Source: DAHUXD01 sp963736455 (GTDB lineage: Bacteria; Acidobacteriota; Thermoanaerobaculia; UBA5066; Gp7-AA6). Taken from it: a DNA stretch of 64,000 nt. This document shows, one piece after another, positions 9,025 to 18,545 of the stretch. The notes under the pieces were generated by a model that saw only the letters and a program-made list of their open reading frames with translations, ran no database searches and was not told the DNA's origin. Every line of letters starts with the position of its first letter. Position 1 is the stretch's first letter. A program made the translations under genes and the position numbers. The DNA lies in contig CAVTON010000001.1 in NCBI GenBank assembly GCA_963736455.1, forward strand, positions 558,001-622,000, in the 5' to 3' direction.

Positions 9025-10970
9025 ATGCCCCGCCAGAATGCCCGTCGGAGAGGGTCGGGGAGCTCCGTCGCATCGCTCTTTCTGGCGATGAGCCTCTTCG
9101 CAGTCGCGGTCCAGGCCGGGACCGTGACCTGGAGCGCGACGCCGGTCAGCGGGAACTGGAGCCTCGGCGCGAACTGGGTTGGCGGCACGCCGCCAAATCC
9201 CGGCGACGATCTCGTGTTTCCCGCGACCTCGACGATTCAGAACACGACGAACGACCTGACTGACGGAATCAGCATCAACTCGTTAAAGTTCGACGGCAAC
9301 GGCTACAGACTGGCCGGCGGGCCCATCTCCCTTGGGGCAATCGGCATCAGTTGCACGTCGGGAGCGCCGCCGGCAACCAACGAGATCAACCTACCGATCA
9401 CAATCACTGCGGCGACGACGCAAGTCAAGATCGTCGGCTCGAGGCTGACGCTCATCGGACCAATCAGCGGCACAGGTGGGCTGGCTGTGGTATCAGCGAA
9501 AGCTGCGGAGGAACCGTCATCTTGAGCGGTAACGACCCCTACACCGGGCCTACGGGCGTGTCGGCCTGCAATCTTGAAATGACCACGCTGCTGATCACGG
9601 GCGCGTTGTCGGGCACCAGCCAAACCAATATAAGCGGGGCAACGCTTGGCGGCACCGGAACGATCGCGAGTGCGGTCGAAATGATCATGGCCTTCGGCGC
9701 GATTTCGCCCGGGCAGGACTCAGCCACCGGTCTACTGAGCACGGGGAGCATCTCGTTCGGCTCCGGATCTTCCTTCGCGGTCAAGCTGAATGGAACGAAC
9801 GCTGGAACCCAGTACGATCAGCTGAGCGTCGACGGAGATGTCTCCCTCGTGAGCGGCATTGGCACGTTCCTGTCGACTTCTCTGAGTTTCGCCCCTGCAC
9901 GCGGCACGCAGTTCCCGATCATCAAGAACAACGGCGGCAACCCGATCTCTGGCGCGTTCTTCTTGCAGCCGGAGGGATCGACTTTCGTCGACAACAGTAC
10001 GACGTTTCAGATTAGTTATGTCGGAGGCGATGGCAACGACGTCGTGCTTACCGTCATCTCTCCCTGGGTGCCCACGGCGCTGGCCGTCGATGCGGGCGGC
10101 AACGGCGTTCTCGAAGCCGACGAGCTCGCGACCCTGCAGCCGACCTGGATGAACTCGAGCGGAGGCTCTTCATCTCTGACCGGCGCGACGGCCAACTTCA
10201 CGGGACCCGTCGGGCCGACCTACTCCAACCCCGACGCCTCGGGCTCCTACGGCACCCTGGCCGACGGCGCGTCGGCGCAATGCACCGACTGCTACACCGT
10301 CCAGGTCTCGGGAACCCGCCCCTCCCAGCACTGGGACGCGACCATCGACGAGACCATCACCCCCACCTCGACCGTCGAGACCTGGAAGCTCCACGTCGGA
10401 GAATCCTTCCCCGACGTGCCGACCTCGGAGCAGTTCTACAAGTTCATCGAGAACCTCTTCCACAACGGGGTGACGGGAGGCTGCGGCGGAGGCAACTACT
10501 GTCCGGACAGCTCCGTCACGAGGGCGCAGATGGCCGTCTTCCTGCTCAAGGGCGAGCACGGAAGCGGCTACACGCCTCCTCCCTGTTCCACGACAGTCTT
10601 CGCCGACGAGCCCTGCCCCGGCGGATTGTTCGTCGACTGGGTCAACCAGCTCGCTTCCGAAAGCATCACGGGCGGGTGCGGAGGCGGCAACTACTGCCCG
10701 ACCAACCCCGTCACCCGCGGCCAGATGTCCGCGTTCCTCTTGAAGGGCCAGCATGGGGGCAGCTACGTCCCGCCGGCCTGCTCGGCGACCGTCTTCGCCG
10801 ACGTCGTCTGCCCCGGAGCCCAGTTCGTGAACTTTATCAACCAGCTCGCGGCCGAGGGGATCACAGGCGGATGCGGCGGAGGCGACTACTGTCCCGGCAA
10901 CCCGAATACCCGCGGCCAGATGGCCGTCTTCCTCGTCAAGACCTTCGGACTGCAGCTCTACAGGCCGTAG
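9025..10970 (+). CDS. SLH-domain protein with autotransporter-type repeat, frameshifted
   Basis: The gene starts at an ATG after a GGAGG site and encodes a signal peptide ending in VAVQAG, then an N-terminal region of beta-repeat type (NWSLGANWVGG). That frame ends at 9525. From about 9480 the coding continues in another frame with GGTVILSGNDPYTGPT, a classic autotransporter-associated beta-strand (PATR) motif, then a passenger region and three Cys-bearing SLH repeats to the stop at 10970. The motif GPISGTGGL in the first frame joins naturally to GGTVILSGN in the second, so one base appears to be missing between about 9470 and 9510. Repaired length about 648 residues. Whether this is a real mutation or a sequence error cannot be told here. 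Confidence 0.8.
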
Positions 10971-11003
10971 GAGAAGTCCGCCCCCCGGGACGAAGGAGAA
11001 GTC

Positions 11004-11513
11004 ATGAAGATCATCACCGCCGCGGTTTTCACGGCCACCGTCCTCGGGCGCTTCGCGCTCGCCCAGGATTCGGCCTGCGCCGCCCATCACGCCTCGGTCG
11101 ATGCCCACGGAGACGCGGTGATGGGCTTCGACCACGAGAAGACCACTCATCGCTTCGCCCTCACGGTCCATGGCGGCGTCATCGAGGTCTCCGCCAACGA
11201 TCCGAACGACGCGGCGAGTCGAGAGGCGATCCGCACTCACCTCTCCCACATCTCACAGATGTTCGCGGCCGGCGACTTCGACGCACCCATGCTGATCCAC
11301 GGACAGGTACCGCCCGGGGTTCCGGTCCTGAAGGAAAAGAAGGCGAAGATCCTCTGGACCTACGAGAAGACCGCGTCGGGCGGCCGAATCGTCATCGCGA
11401 CGGACGACGCAAAGGCGCTCGAGGCGATCCACGACTTCCTGAAATTCCAGATTTCCGACCATCGGACGGGCGATTCCGCGGAGGTCGGACCGGACCCGAA
11501 CGCGGAGAAGTAA
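11004..11513 (+). CDS. Secreted hypothetical protein
   Basis: 169 residues with a signal peptide (MKIITAAVFTATVLGRFALAQ) and a ribosome site GAAGGAG. The mature part has conserved-looking blocks VMGFDHEKTTHRF, GGVIEVSANDPND, IRTHLSHISQMFAAGDF and FLKFQISDH. I have seen this arrangement in small periplasmic proteins of environmental bacteria, but I cannot name a function. It begins 33 bases after the SLH gene and may be co-transcribed with it. It has several histidines but no obvious catalytic triad. Confidence 0.75.
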   Translation: MKIITAAVFTATVLGRFALAQDSACAAHHASVDAHGDAVMGFDHEKTTHRFALTVHGGVIEVSANDPNDAASREAIRTHLSHISQMFAAGDFDAPMLIHGQVPPGVPVLKEKKAKILWTYEKTASGGRIVIATDDAKALEAIHDFLKFQISDHRTGDSAEVGPDPNAEK

Positions 11514-11550
11514 TCCGGCTCCGCTTCGCGGCCCACCGTCGCGCCGCGCC

Positions 11551-11868
11551 TCAGCGCCACTCCCCCTTCGTCGAATACCAGCCATGGCCGTTGTGATGCC
11601 AGCGCGGCGCCGCCCACTTCGCGTGCGCATGCGGCGGATGACTCCAGGCTCCCGCCGTCCACACGTACGCCGAGCCGCCCCAGTTCCAGTATCCGGGAAC
11701 CCAGACGAAATCGGGCCCCGGCGCGGCGATCGCGACCTCGGTCCGCATCGGCGGCGGACCCTCCGACGCATAGACCACGCCGTCGGGCGGCGCTGGCGGA
11801 CAGGCCGTCAGCGTGGCGAGAAGAGCGGCTGCCCCGAACATTCCGACGAAACTCTTTCGCAAGCTCAT
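11551..11868 (-). CDS. Small lipoprotein with YxWxxGxW-type repeats
   Basis: 105 residues, start ATG 11868 with GAGGAGG 5 bases upstream. The signal peptide ends in a lipobox (TLTAC). The mature protein has tryptophan-rich motifs FVWVPGYWNWGG and YVWTAGAWSHPP, as in YXWXGXW-repeat proteins, then a His/Trp-rich tail (WHHNGHGWY). Such proteins sit in the envelope of Gram-negative bacteria; function unknown. It is transcribed away from the STAS-like operon across about 100 bases. Confidence 0.8.
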   Translation of the reverse strand: MSLRKSFVGMFGAAALLATLTACPPAPPDGVVYASEGPPPMRTEVAIAAPGPDFVWVPGYWNWGGSAYVWTAGAWSHPPHAHAKWAAPRWHHNGHGWYSTKGEWR

Positions 11869-11970
11869 CTTGCCTCCTCGCTCTGACGAGATAGCAATTT
11901 CCGGGCCGGATTCGGGCCGTATCAGCGCCGCCGTCACGGCGGCTTGTGCTAACTTCGTCGGACTCCTGCC

Positions 11971-12375
11971 ATGCCGATCACACTCGAGGTGGACGCCGCG
12001 CGCGGGCGCCTCCGCACGGCGGTCGAGGGGCCGGTGACCGTGGCGGAAGCCGCGTCGCACCTCGAAACTCTCGTGGCCCGCCATCTCGAGGGTTTTCCGG
12101 AGCTGATCGACGCGAGCCGCGCCCGCGGACCGGGCTGGTTCTCGGTCGACGTCCGCCGGGCCGCCGATCTCGTCGTCGCGGCCAAGGGAGCCGCGAGGTT
12201 CGCGCCCCGCGCCGTCGTCGTGTCGACGTCGGCGGCGTTCGGGATGGTGCGCATGTTCTCCGTCCTCATCGGATCGCGCCTGCGCCTCGAAGTCTTTCGC
12301 GACGCCGAGTCCGCCGAACGGTGGCTGGACGGCGCGTCCGGAGCCGCGGGGACGCTCGAGACGACCGTCACTTGA
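11971..12375 (+). CDS. STAS/SpoIIAA-like small protein
   Basis: 134 residues, cytoplasmic. The alternating strand/helix pattern (LEVDAARGRLRTAVEGPVT, FPELIDASRA, APRAVVVSTSA, RLEVFRDAESAERWL) is like SpoIIAA-like STAS-fold proteins, and the C-terminal AERWL block is common in that group. The serine usually phosphorylated in true anti-anti-sigma factors is not clear. Its stop codon overlaps the TTG start of the permease (TTGA), so it is the first gene of a coupled three-gene operon. Function inferred only from fold. Confidence 0.65.
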   Translation: MPITLEVDAARGRLRTAVEGPVTVAEAASHLETLVARHLEGFPELIDASRARGPGWFSVDVRRAADLVVAAKGAARFAPRAVVVSTSAAFGMVRMFSVLIGSRLRLEVFRDAESAERWLDGASGAAGTLETTVT

Positions 12376-13733
12376 CCGTCGCCCCGGTCCGGCCGCGGGC
12401 CGAGAGCCGCCGCTCACTCGGCGTCTGGTCGGCCGCCGCGCTCGTCATCGGACATACGATCGCGATGGGCGTCTTCCTGACGCCGTCGGACCTGATCGGC
12501 TCGCTGGCCTCGCCCGGGTGGACGCTCTGCCTCTGGCTCGCGGCCGGGGCGCTGGTCCTCGCGGGCGCTCTCACCTTCGGGGAGCTCGCCGCCCGGGATC
12601 CCCGGTCCGGGGGCCTCGCCGTCTATCTGCGGACGGCCTTCGGCGACCGTGCCGCGTTTCTCTACGGCTGGCAGGCCCTCCTCGTCATGGACCCGGGAAT
12701 CACCGCCGCGATCGCCGCCGGCGCGGCCCAGTACGTGGCCGTCCTCTGGCCGGCGAGCGCCGGGCACGAGAGGTCGGTCGCGCTCGCGACGATCTGGATG
12801 CTGGCCGGAACCACCATGGCGGGCCTGCGTCCGGGCACGCGCGTCCTGAACGCGCTGACGGCGCTGAAGGTCGCGGCGATCGCCGGCCTCGTCGGCGCGG
12901 CATTTGTCTTCGGTTCGGGAAGCGCCGGAAATTTCGTGCCCCTCTTCACGCGAGGCCCGGGCGCGCCGCCTCTCGGCCAGGCCCTCGGATTGGGTCTCGT
13001 AGCCGTGCTCTTTTCCTTCGGAGGGTTCTGGGAGGCGAGCCGCGTCGCCGGCGAGATCCGCGATCCCGCCCGCACGCTTCCTCGGGCCCTCGCTCTCGGC
13101 ACCGGAGCCGTGACTCTGGCATATGCCGCGACCACGGCCGCGTTTCTCTATCTCGTGCCGGTCGGAACGAGCTTCAGCGCGGCGGAGCTGGCTCGCCGGG
13201 CGGGACGCGCGATGCTCGGACCCGCCGGTCCGGCGGTCCTCTCGTCGGTCGTCGTGCTCTCGGTCGTGGTCAGCGCGTTCGCGTTTCTCCTGATGGCGCC
13301 GCGGCTCTACGTCGCCATGGCCGAAGACGGGCTCTTCCCGCCCGCGCTCGCCCGCCTCGATCCGCGGACCGGAGCGCCCGTGCGCGCCACGCTCGTCCTG
13401 GCGACGATCGCGAGCGCCCTCGTCCTCTCGGGCGGCTTCAGCCAGGTCGTCGCGTTCTTCCTGTGCCCGGCCCTTTTCTTCGTCGGCCTGGCCGCGGCAT
13501 CGATCTTCTCCGTCCGGCGGCGGGGAGCGCCCGCACCCTTCACCGTGCCCGGCTATCCCGTGACGCCGATCGTCTTCCTCCTCTTTCTCGCCGCCGTCGT
13601 CGTGCTCGTCTTCCTGGCCCGCCCGGACCGCGCGCTCGCCGGATTCGGGCTCACGCTGGCCGGCCTCCCGGCCTATGAGATCCTTCGCTCGCGAGGCGCC
13701 CTCGGCGCCCGAAAAGACCAGGGGGCTTCATGA
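12372..13733 (+). CDS. APC-superfamily amino-acid/polyamine permease
   Basis: 453 residues with about twelve membrane segments. The first helix contains the family's substrate-binding glycine stretch (IGHTIAMGVFLTPS), followed by the GELAARDPRSGG loop and the inner loop EASRVAGEIRDPARTLPRA that is typical of APC carriers. I chose the TTG at 12372, which overlaps the upstream stop as TTGA; no ATG fits the N-terminus. The gene in turn overlaps the next by ATGA. It imports or exchanges an amino acid or amine across the inner membrane; the substrate cannot be told from sequence. Confidence 0.85.
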   Translation: MTVAPVRPRAESRRSLGVWSAAALVIGHTIAMGVFLTPSDLIGSLASPGWTLCLWLAAGALVLAGALTFGELAARDPRSGGLAVYLRTAFGDRAAFLYGWQALLVMDPGITAAIAAGAAQYVAVLWPASAGHERSVALATIWMLAGTTMAGLRPGTRVLNALTALKVAAIAGLVGAAFVFGSGSAGNFVPLFTRGPGAPPLGQALGLGLVAVLFSFGGFWEASRVAGEIRDPARTLPRALALGTGAVTLAYAATTAAFLYLVPVGTSFSAAELARRAGRAMLGPAGPAVLSSVVVLSVVVSAFAFLLMAPRLYVAMAEDGLFPPALARLDPRTGAPVRATLVLATIASALVLSGGFSQVVAFFLCPALFFVGLAAASIFSVRRRGAPAPFTVPGYPVTPIVFLLFLAAVVVLVFLARPDRALAGFGLTLAGLPAYEILRSRGALGARKDQGAS

Positions 13734-14314
13734 CCTGGATCGAGACGATCGCGCCCTCGGAGGGCGACGAGAGGTTGCGCGACGCGCTGGCGAAGGAGCG
13801 GGCGCTCTACCCGAAGGAATACGCCGTGCCGACCGGGATCACGGACGAGGCCGGAGGGATCGTGGCGTCGCACTCGCTGATCCCGGAGGCGCTGCACCAC
13901 GCCTTCGCGACCTTCGGCGCGCTCATGTCGCCGGATCTCCCGCTCTCCCGGCGGCAGCACGAGATGATCACGACCGTCGTCTCGGCGATCAACCGCTGCC
14001 ACTATTGAATCGAATCGCACGCAGAGTTTCTGCGTCGGGTGACCCTGGACGAGGACCTGGTCGCGGCGATCCGGAAGGACTACCGTACGGCGGCGATCGA
14101 CGAGCGCGACCGCACCATGCTCGATTTCGTGGCCGAGCTGACCCGCGACGCGACGCGCGTCACCCCCGCCCACCACGAGCGCCTCCGGCGCGTGGGGTTC
14201 GACGACCGCGGCATCCTCCAGATCACCCTGATCGCCGCCTGGTTCAACTACATCAATCGCGTCGCCGACGCGCTCGGGGTGGGCCGCGATCCCGCCGATC
14301 CGGAGCCGCGGTAG
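13730..14314 (+). CDS. AhpD-like peroxidase, predicted selenoprotein (TGA = Sec93)
   Basis: The gene starts by ATGA overlap with the permease. The frame runs 92 codons to a TGA at 14006-14008 and then continues in the same frame to the TAG at 14314, giving 194 residues if TGA is read. The protein is of the carboxymuconolactone decarboxylase/AhpD peroxidase-related family. The TGA falls exactly on the second cysteine of the CxxC redox motif: NRCHY-TGA-IESH, so CxxU with the family histidine three residues later. The part after TGA (EFLRR, FNYINRVADALGVG) is also typical of the family. A hairpin of bacterial SECIS form lies just downstream. AhpD-like selenoproteins are known from other bacteria. 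The alternatives are a substitution error or a recent nonsense mutation. Confidence 0.8.
14006..14035 (+). promoter_or_regulatory. Predicted bacterial SECIS element with Sec TGA codon
   Basis: TGA at 14006-14008, a 10-base spacer, a perfect 6-bp stem ACGCAG (14019-14024) with CTGCGT (14030-14035), and a 5-base loop AGTTT. G is the second loop base. Spacing from TGA to the loop is 16 bases. These values fit the described rules for bacterial SECIS elements (a small apical stem close to the codon and a guanine among the first two loop bases). SelB would be the reader. Confidence 0.7.
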
Positions 14315-14340
14315 CGTACAATTTTCAACGGAGGTCTCCC

Positions 14341-15144
14341 ATGAAAACGTCGGCCAGGTGGCTTCTCGGCGCAGGCCTTGCTCTCTCCGTTTCGGGTCCT
14401 CTTTCCGCTCAGCTCCCGCAGCCGGCCAAGCCTGTTCCCGGCGCCGGCGTCCCCGCCGCGACCTCTGCCGCCGCGGCCTCCAAGCGCACGATGGCCCCCG
14501 AGTTCGGCGTTCAGGGAGTCACGTACCGGCAGTTCGCCGCCATGGCGTTTACTCCCCTCGATTCAGCCGAAGGATTCAGCTATCCCTATCCGCCCTACAG
14601 TGGACAGGTCCTCCGCACCGTCTCGAGCGGAACGATCATTCCCTTCGCCGTCAATCTCGACCTGCCGGAGGGCGCACAGGTGACCTATCTCGAGCTCGAC
14701 GGATGCGACCAGACGGGAGGCAGCGGATTCGTCCAGGGATCGCTCGTCCAGTCCGACTACCTCGGGAACGTCTCCTACTACGCGCCCTTTCTCGCCTCCG
14801 ACGGCTCGGGCTGCCGCGACTGGAATGAGGACCTAACCTCGGCGAACCTGATCATTCACAACTTCGTCAATCACTACTGGCTTCTCGGCTACGTCGCCAG
14901 CGGCGGGGCCTTCGCGACGGGACTCGCGGGAATGATCGTCGGATACCACCTCCAGGTGCCGACGGCGGACTTCCAGGATTTCACCGACGTTCCGACGTCC
15001 AGTCCCCAATACCAGTTCATCGAGGCGCTCTACCATGCCGGCGTCACGGCCGGATGCGGCGGAGGCAACTACTGCCCGGACAACCCGGTCACGCGGGGCC
15101 AGATGGCCGTCTTCCTCGCGAAGGCTCTCGGTCTCTACAACTGA
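14341..15144 (+). CDS. Secreted protein with one C-terminal SLH repeat
   Basis: 267 residues, start ATG 14341 after CGGAGG. A signal peptide (ALSVSGPLSAQ) is followed by an alanine-rich segment and a beta-rich region of about 180 residues with the blocks LPEGAQVTYLELDGCD and VNHYWLLGYV. It ends with one SLH repeat (FTDVPTSSPQYQFIEALY...CGGGNYC...RGQMAVFLAKALG). Only one repeat is present where the paralogues have three, so it may be anchored more weakly or act as a multimer. It starts 26 bases after the peroxidase gene and could be read from the same transcript. Confidence 0.85.
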   Translation: MKTSARWLLGAGLALSVSGPLSAQLPQPAKPVPGAGVPAATSAAAASKRTMAPEFGVQGVTYRQFAAMAFTPLDSAEGFSYPYPPYSGQVLRTVSSGTIIPFAVNLDLPEGAQVTYLELDGCDQTGGSGFVQGSLVQSDYLGNVSYYAPFLASDGSGCRDWNEDLTSANLIIHNFVNHYWLLGYVASGGAFATGLAGMIVGYHLQVPTADFQDFTDVPTSSPQYQFIEALYHAGVTAGCGGGNYCPDNPVTRGQMAVFLAKALGLYN

Positions 15145-15253
15145 GCTGAAACGGTCCCGGGTTGACCGGGATGCCGCGCTCCGCCGCGGCGGGTCGAGCC
15201 GTGCGCTCGCCGCGGTCCGCCGTGATACAAGCGCCCTGAAAGGGGAGAGGTTG

Positions 15254-17733
15254 ATGACCCATTTCCGTCGACACTTCGTCCTCGCATCCGCCGCCTTCGC
15301 GCTGGCCCTCGCTCTCCCCCTCCGGGCCCAGGACGCTGCGCCGCCGGCCGATGACCCGGCGGCATCCTCCGAGCTCCAGTGGCCGCGCGTCATCGAGGAG
15401 GGCGACACCACCTTCACGGTCTACCAGCCCCAGATCGACAAGTTCGACGATGCCGTCCTCGAGGCCCGCGCCGCGGTCCAGGTCGAGACGAAGGGCGACG
15501 ACGGCAAGACGCGGACGACCTACGGCGTCATCTGGATCAAGGCCAACACGGCCGTCGACAAGGACGCGGGCCTCGTCGCGCTCGACGACATCCAGATCGT
15601 CAAGGCGAACTTCCCCACGGCGGGCGCCCAGGCCGACGCGTATCTCGACGTCTTCCGCCGGCACACCGAGGGCACGCGCACCATCTCGCTCGACCGCATC
15701 GAGGCGAATCTCGCGATCACCCAGGCGGACCAGAAGGGAAACGCCGCGGTCCCGATCAAGAACGATCCCCCGAAGATCTACTACCGCATGAACCCCGCCG
15801 TGCTCGTCCTCATCGACGGCGAACCCGTCGTGCGCCCCGTGGAGGGGACCCCGGGAATCGAGCGCGTCATCAACACCCGCACGCTGATCGTGAAGACGGG
15901 CAGCGCCTTCGACATGCCGATCGGAGACCGCTGGGTCACGGCTTCGGCCGCGACCGGCCCCTGGCAGCTGACCTCCGCCGCGCCGGCTCCGGTCCAGGCG
16001 ATGCGCGACGCGATCGCGAGCGACGAGAAGCAGACGCAGGTGGACCTGATGCAGGAGACCAGCGACGACGTCAAGGGAGTCCTCGCCGAGGGCCGCTCAC
16101 CCGAGATCATCGTCTCGACCGTTCCGGCCGAGCTCGTCGAGACCCAGGGAAAGCCCCAGATGAAGCCCGTCACCGGAACGCAGCTCCTCTATGTGACGAA
16201 TACGACCGGCGACATCCTCTTCGATCTTCGCGCGCAGGACTACTACGTGCCGCTGACCGGACGCTGGTTCCGCGCGAAGTCCCTGGACGGTCCCTGGACG
16301 TTCGTCGCCGGAAACCAGCTCCCGGCGGATTTCGCGAAGATCCCCGAGACCGAGCCCGTGTCGAACGTGCTCGCGACCGTCCCGGGCACTCCGGCCTCGC
16401 AGGAAGCCGCCATCGCCAACAGCATCCCGCAGACGGCGGAGGTCAATCGCGACGAGGCCACTTTCGAGTCGCGCTACGACGGCGATCCTCAATTCCAGGA
16501 CGTGCCCGACACGTCGATGCAGTACGCGGTCAACTCGCCGAACCCGGTCATCCGCGTCAACCCGACGACCTACTACGCGGTCCAGGGAGGCGTGTGGTTC
16601 ACCGCGGCGGCTCCCGTCGGGCCGTGGATCGTCGCGACGGCCGTGCCTCCGGTCATCTACACGATCCCCGCGGCGTGCCCGATCCACTACGTCACGTACG
16701 TGCGCATCTATCGCTACAGTCCGACGGTCGTGTGGGTCGGCTACACGCCCGGTTACCTCGGCACGTGCTACTCGCCGTGGGGAACGGTCGTGTACGGGAC
16801 GGGCTGGTACTACCGTCCGTGGATCGGGTCGTACTGGTACGGATCGCCATGGACGTGGGGCTTCGGCGCCGGCTTCTACTGGAGCGCGCGCACGGGTTGG
16901 GGCTGGGGCTTCGGCTGGGGCGGCTATCGTCCTTATTACAACCCGTGGTGGGGACCGTACTACGGCTATCGCCCTCGGCCCCCGGTCTACCGTGCGCCCT
17001 ACTATCCGGGAAGAGCGACTCCGTACGCGCGCGCCGGATACCGGCCGCCCGGCCACAACTGGAACAACATGAACGTCTACAACCGTCCGGGTCAGCCGCG
17101 CCCCGGAGTGCGTCCCGCGGTCGTGCGGCCCGCCGTCCAGCCCGCGAGGCCCGCGCCGGGAACGAGACCGGCTCCCGGGACACGCCCCGCTCCCGCGCCG
17201 CGTCCGGCGCCGGGGACGAGCAATCCGAGCACCCGACCCGCGCCGGGAACGACACAGCCGGGAACGCGGCCGGCGCCGGGCACCGCACCTTCGACGCGGC
17301 CGGCTCCCGGCACGGTGACGCGGCCGGACAACGTCTATGCGGGAAAGGACGGAAACGTGTATCGCCCGCGACCCGGCAGCAACGGAAGCTGGGAGCGAAA
17401 CGATGGCGGCAAGTGGAATCCGGTCGAGCCCGCTCGCCCCGAGTCCCGGCCGGGAACGAGTCCCTCCACGCGCCCCGCGCCTCAGCCGCAACAGCCCTCG
17501 ACCCGGCCGGCGCAGCCGCAGCAGCCGTCGACACGGCCGGCGCCATCGCGCCCGACCGTGGACTCCGGCACGATGAATCAGCTCTCGCGCGACTATCAGG
17601 GACGCAAGGCGGCCGACGCCCGGATGAACCCGCCGCAATCCCGGCGCGCTCCGCGCCTCAATCCCGTCCGGCGCCCCAATCGGCGCCGCGCTCGCAGCCG
17701 CCCTCCCGCTCCGCGCCGAAGAATCCCGGCTAA
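15254..17733 (+). CDS. Large secreted Y/W/G- and PAPGTRP-rich protein, C-terminus frameshifted
   Basis: The start ATG 15254 is preceded by GGGGAGAGG. A signal peptide ends at LPLRAQDA. The first 450 residues form a repeated alpha/beta region (FTVYQPQIDKFDD, GVIWIKANTAVDKDAG, LDDIQIVKANFP), of the kind often labelled carbohydrate-binding family V/XII in related bacteria, a name I would not take as function. A tract extremely rich in Tyr, Trp and Gly follows (about 480-600), then PAPGTRP repeats. The open frame runs on to 17884, deep into the next gene. However, the -1 frame from about 17640 gives PQSRPAPQSAPRSQPP... and a stop at 17733, just before the next start, so one base seems to be lost there. 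Confidence 0.7.
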
Positions 17734-17736
17734 AGG

Positions 17737-18138
17737 ATGGGGAAGAACTTTCTGGTCCGCCTCGTCGCGGCGTGCGTCCTGCTCTTCGCGACCTACAACC
17801 CCGAGGGCCGCTCGTACTTTCACTGGCTCGCCGAAGACGGGTTTCGGTTCACTCCGCTCAAGGCGTTCGTCGGCGTCTGCCTGATCGCCGGCTGGGTCCT
17901 CCTGCTGCGGGCCACCATCCGATCGCTCGGAGCGCTGGGAACTCTCCTGGCGGCCGCGTTTTTCGGAACCCTCATCTGGCTGATCGTTTCGTGGGCGCAC
18001 ATCGAGCCGAGGACCTCGAAGGGGTTGACTTATCTCATCCTGCTCGGCCTGGCGGCGGTGCTCTCGACGGGGTCGGTCTGGTCGATCTGGCGCCGGCGGA
18101 TGACCGGGCAGGTCGACGTCGACGAGCACCGCGAATAG
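17737..18138 (+). CDS. DUF6524-family membrane protein
   Basis: 133 residues, four predicted membrane helices. The motif LFATYNPEGRSYFHWL after the first helix, then LKAFVGVCLIAGWVLLLRATIRSLG and LIWLIVSWAHIEP, match the DUF6524 pattern. No enzymatic motif. It starts 3 bases after the repaired stop of the preceding gene and is followed by mscL at 28 bases, so the three may be co-transcribed. Function unknown. Confidence 0.8.
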   Translation: MGKNFLVRLVAACVLLFATYNPEGRSYFHWLAEDGFRFTPLKAFVGVCLIAGWVLLLRATIRSLGALGTLLAAAFFGTLIWLIVSWAHIEPRTSKGLTYLILLGLAAVLSTGSVWSIWRRRMTGQVDVDEHRE

Positions 18139-18166
18139 ACAACGCTTCCCATCGGAAGGAGGAACG

Positions 18167-18532
18167 ATGCTCAAAGGCTTTCGCGACTTCATCGCCCGGG
18201 GCAACGTGCTCGACCTGGCGGTCGGCGTCATCATCGGCGTGGCGTTCGGCGCCATCGTCGACTCGCTCGTCAAGGATCTGATCACGCCGATCATCGGAAT
18301 CCTCGGTGGCGCGCCCGACTTCTCCGCGCTGAAGATCGGACCGGTCACGATCGGCAACTTCATGAACGCGGTCCTCGCCTTCCTGATCAAGGCGGCCGGC
18401 CTCTACTTCCTGATCATCCTGCCCTTCAACCGTTTCGCGAAGAAGCTCGCGCCGCCCGCGCCGCCCGCGCCGGCGCCGACGCCTTCCGAGCTCTACCTCA
18501 AGGAGATCCGCGACGCCCTCGTCAAGCGGTAG
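18167..18532 (+). CDS. mscL: Large-conductance mechanosensitive channel
   Basis: 121 residues with a strong ribosome site (GGAAGGAGG). It has the MscL N-terminus (LKGFRDFIARGNVLDLAVGVIIGVAF in outline), two membrane helices, the VDSLVKDLITPIIG pore-lining segment, and a charged C-terminal bundle (SELYLKEIRDAL) behind an Ala-Pro linker. The homopentamer opens under membrane tension to release solutes during osmotic downshock. Slightly shorter than the E. coli protein (136) but complete. Confidence 0.95.
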   Translation: MLKGFRDFIARGNVLDLAVGVIIGVAFGAIVDSLVKDLITPIIGILGGAPDFSALKIGPVTIGNFMNAVLAFLIKAAGLYFLIILPFNRFAKKLAPPAPPAPAPTPSELYLKEIRDALVKR

Positions 18533-18545
18533 ACGGTAGAAGCGC

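Noticed and set aside
9460..9525. Programmed -1 frameshift in the SLH/PATR gene
   Set aside because: No X-XXY-YYZ slippery heptamer in the right frame; a one-base error or mutation is simpler.
14006..14008. Simple nonsense mutation splitting the peroxidase into two genes
   Set aside because: The stop is at the exact redox-Cys position, with a SECIS-like hairpin downstream, so selenocysteine is the better reading, though a substitution error is not excluded.
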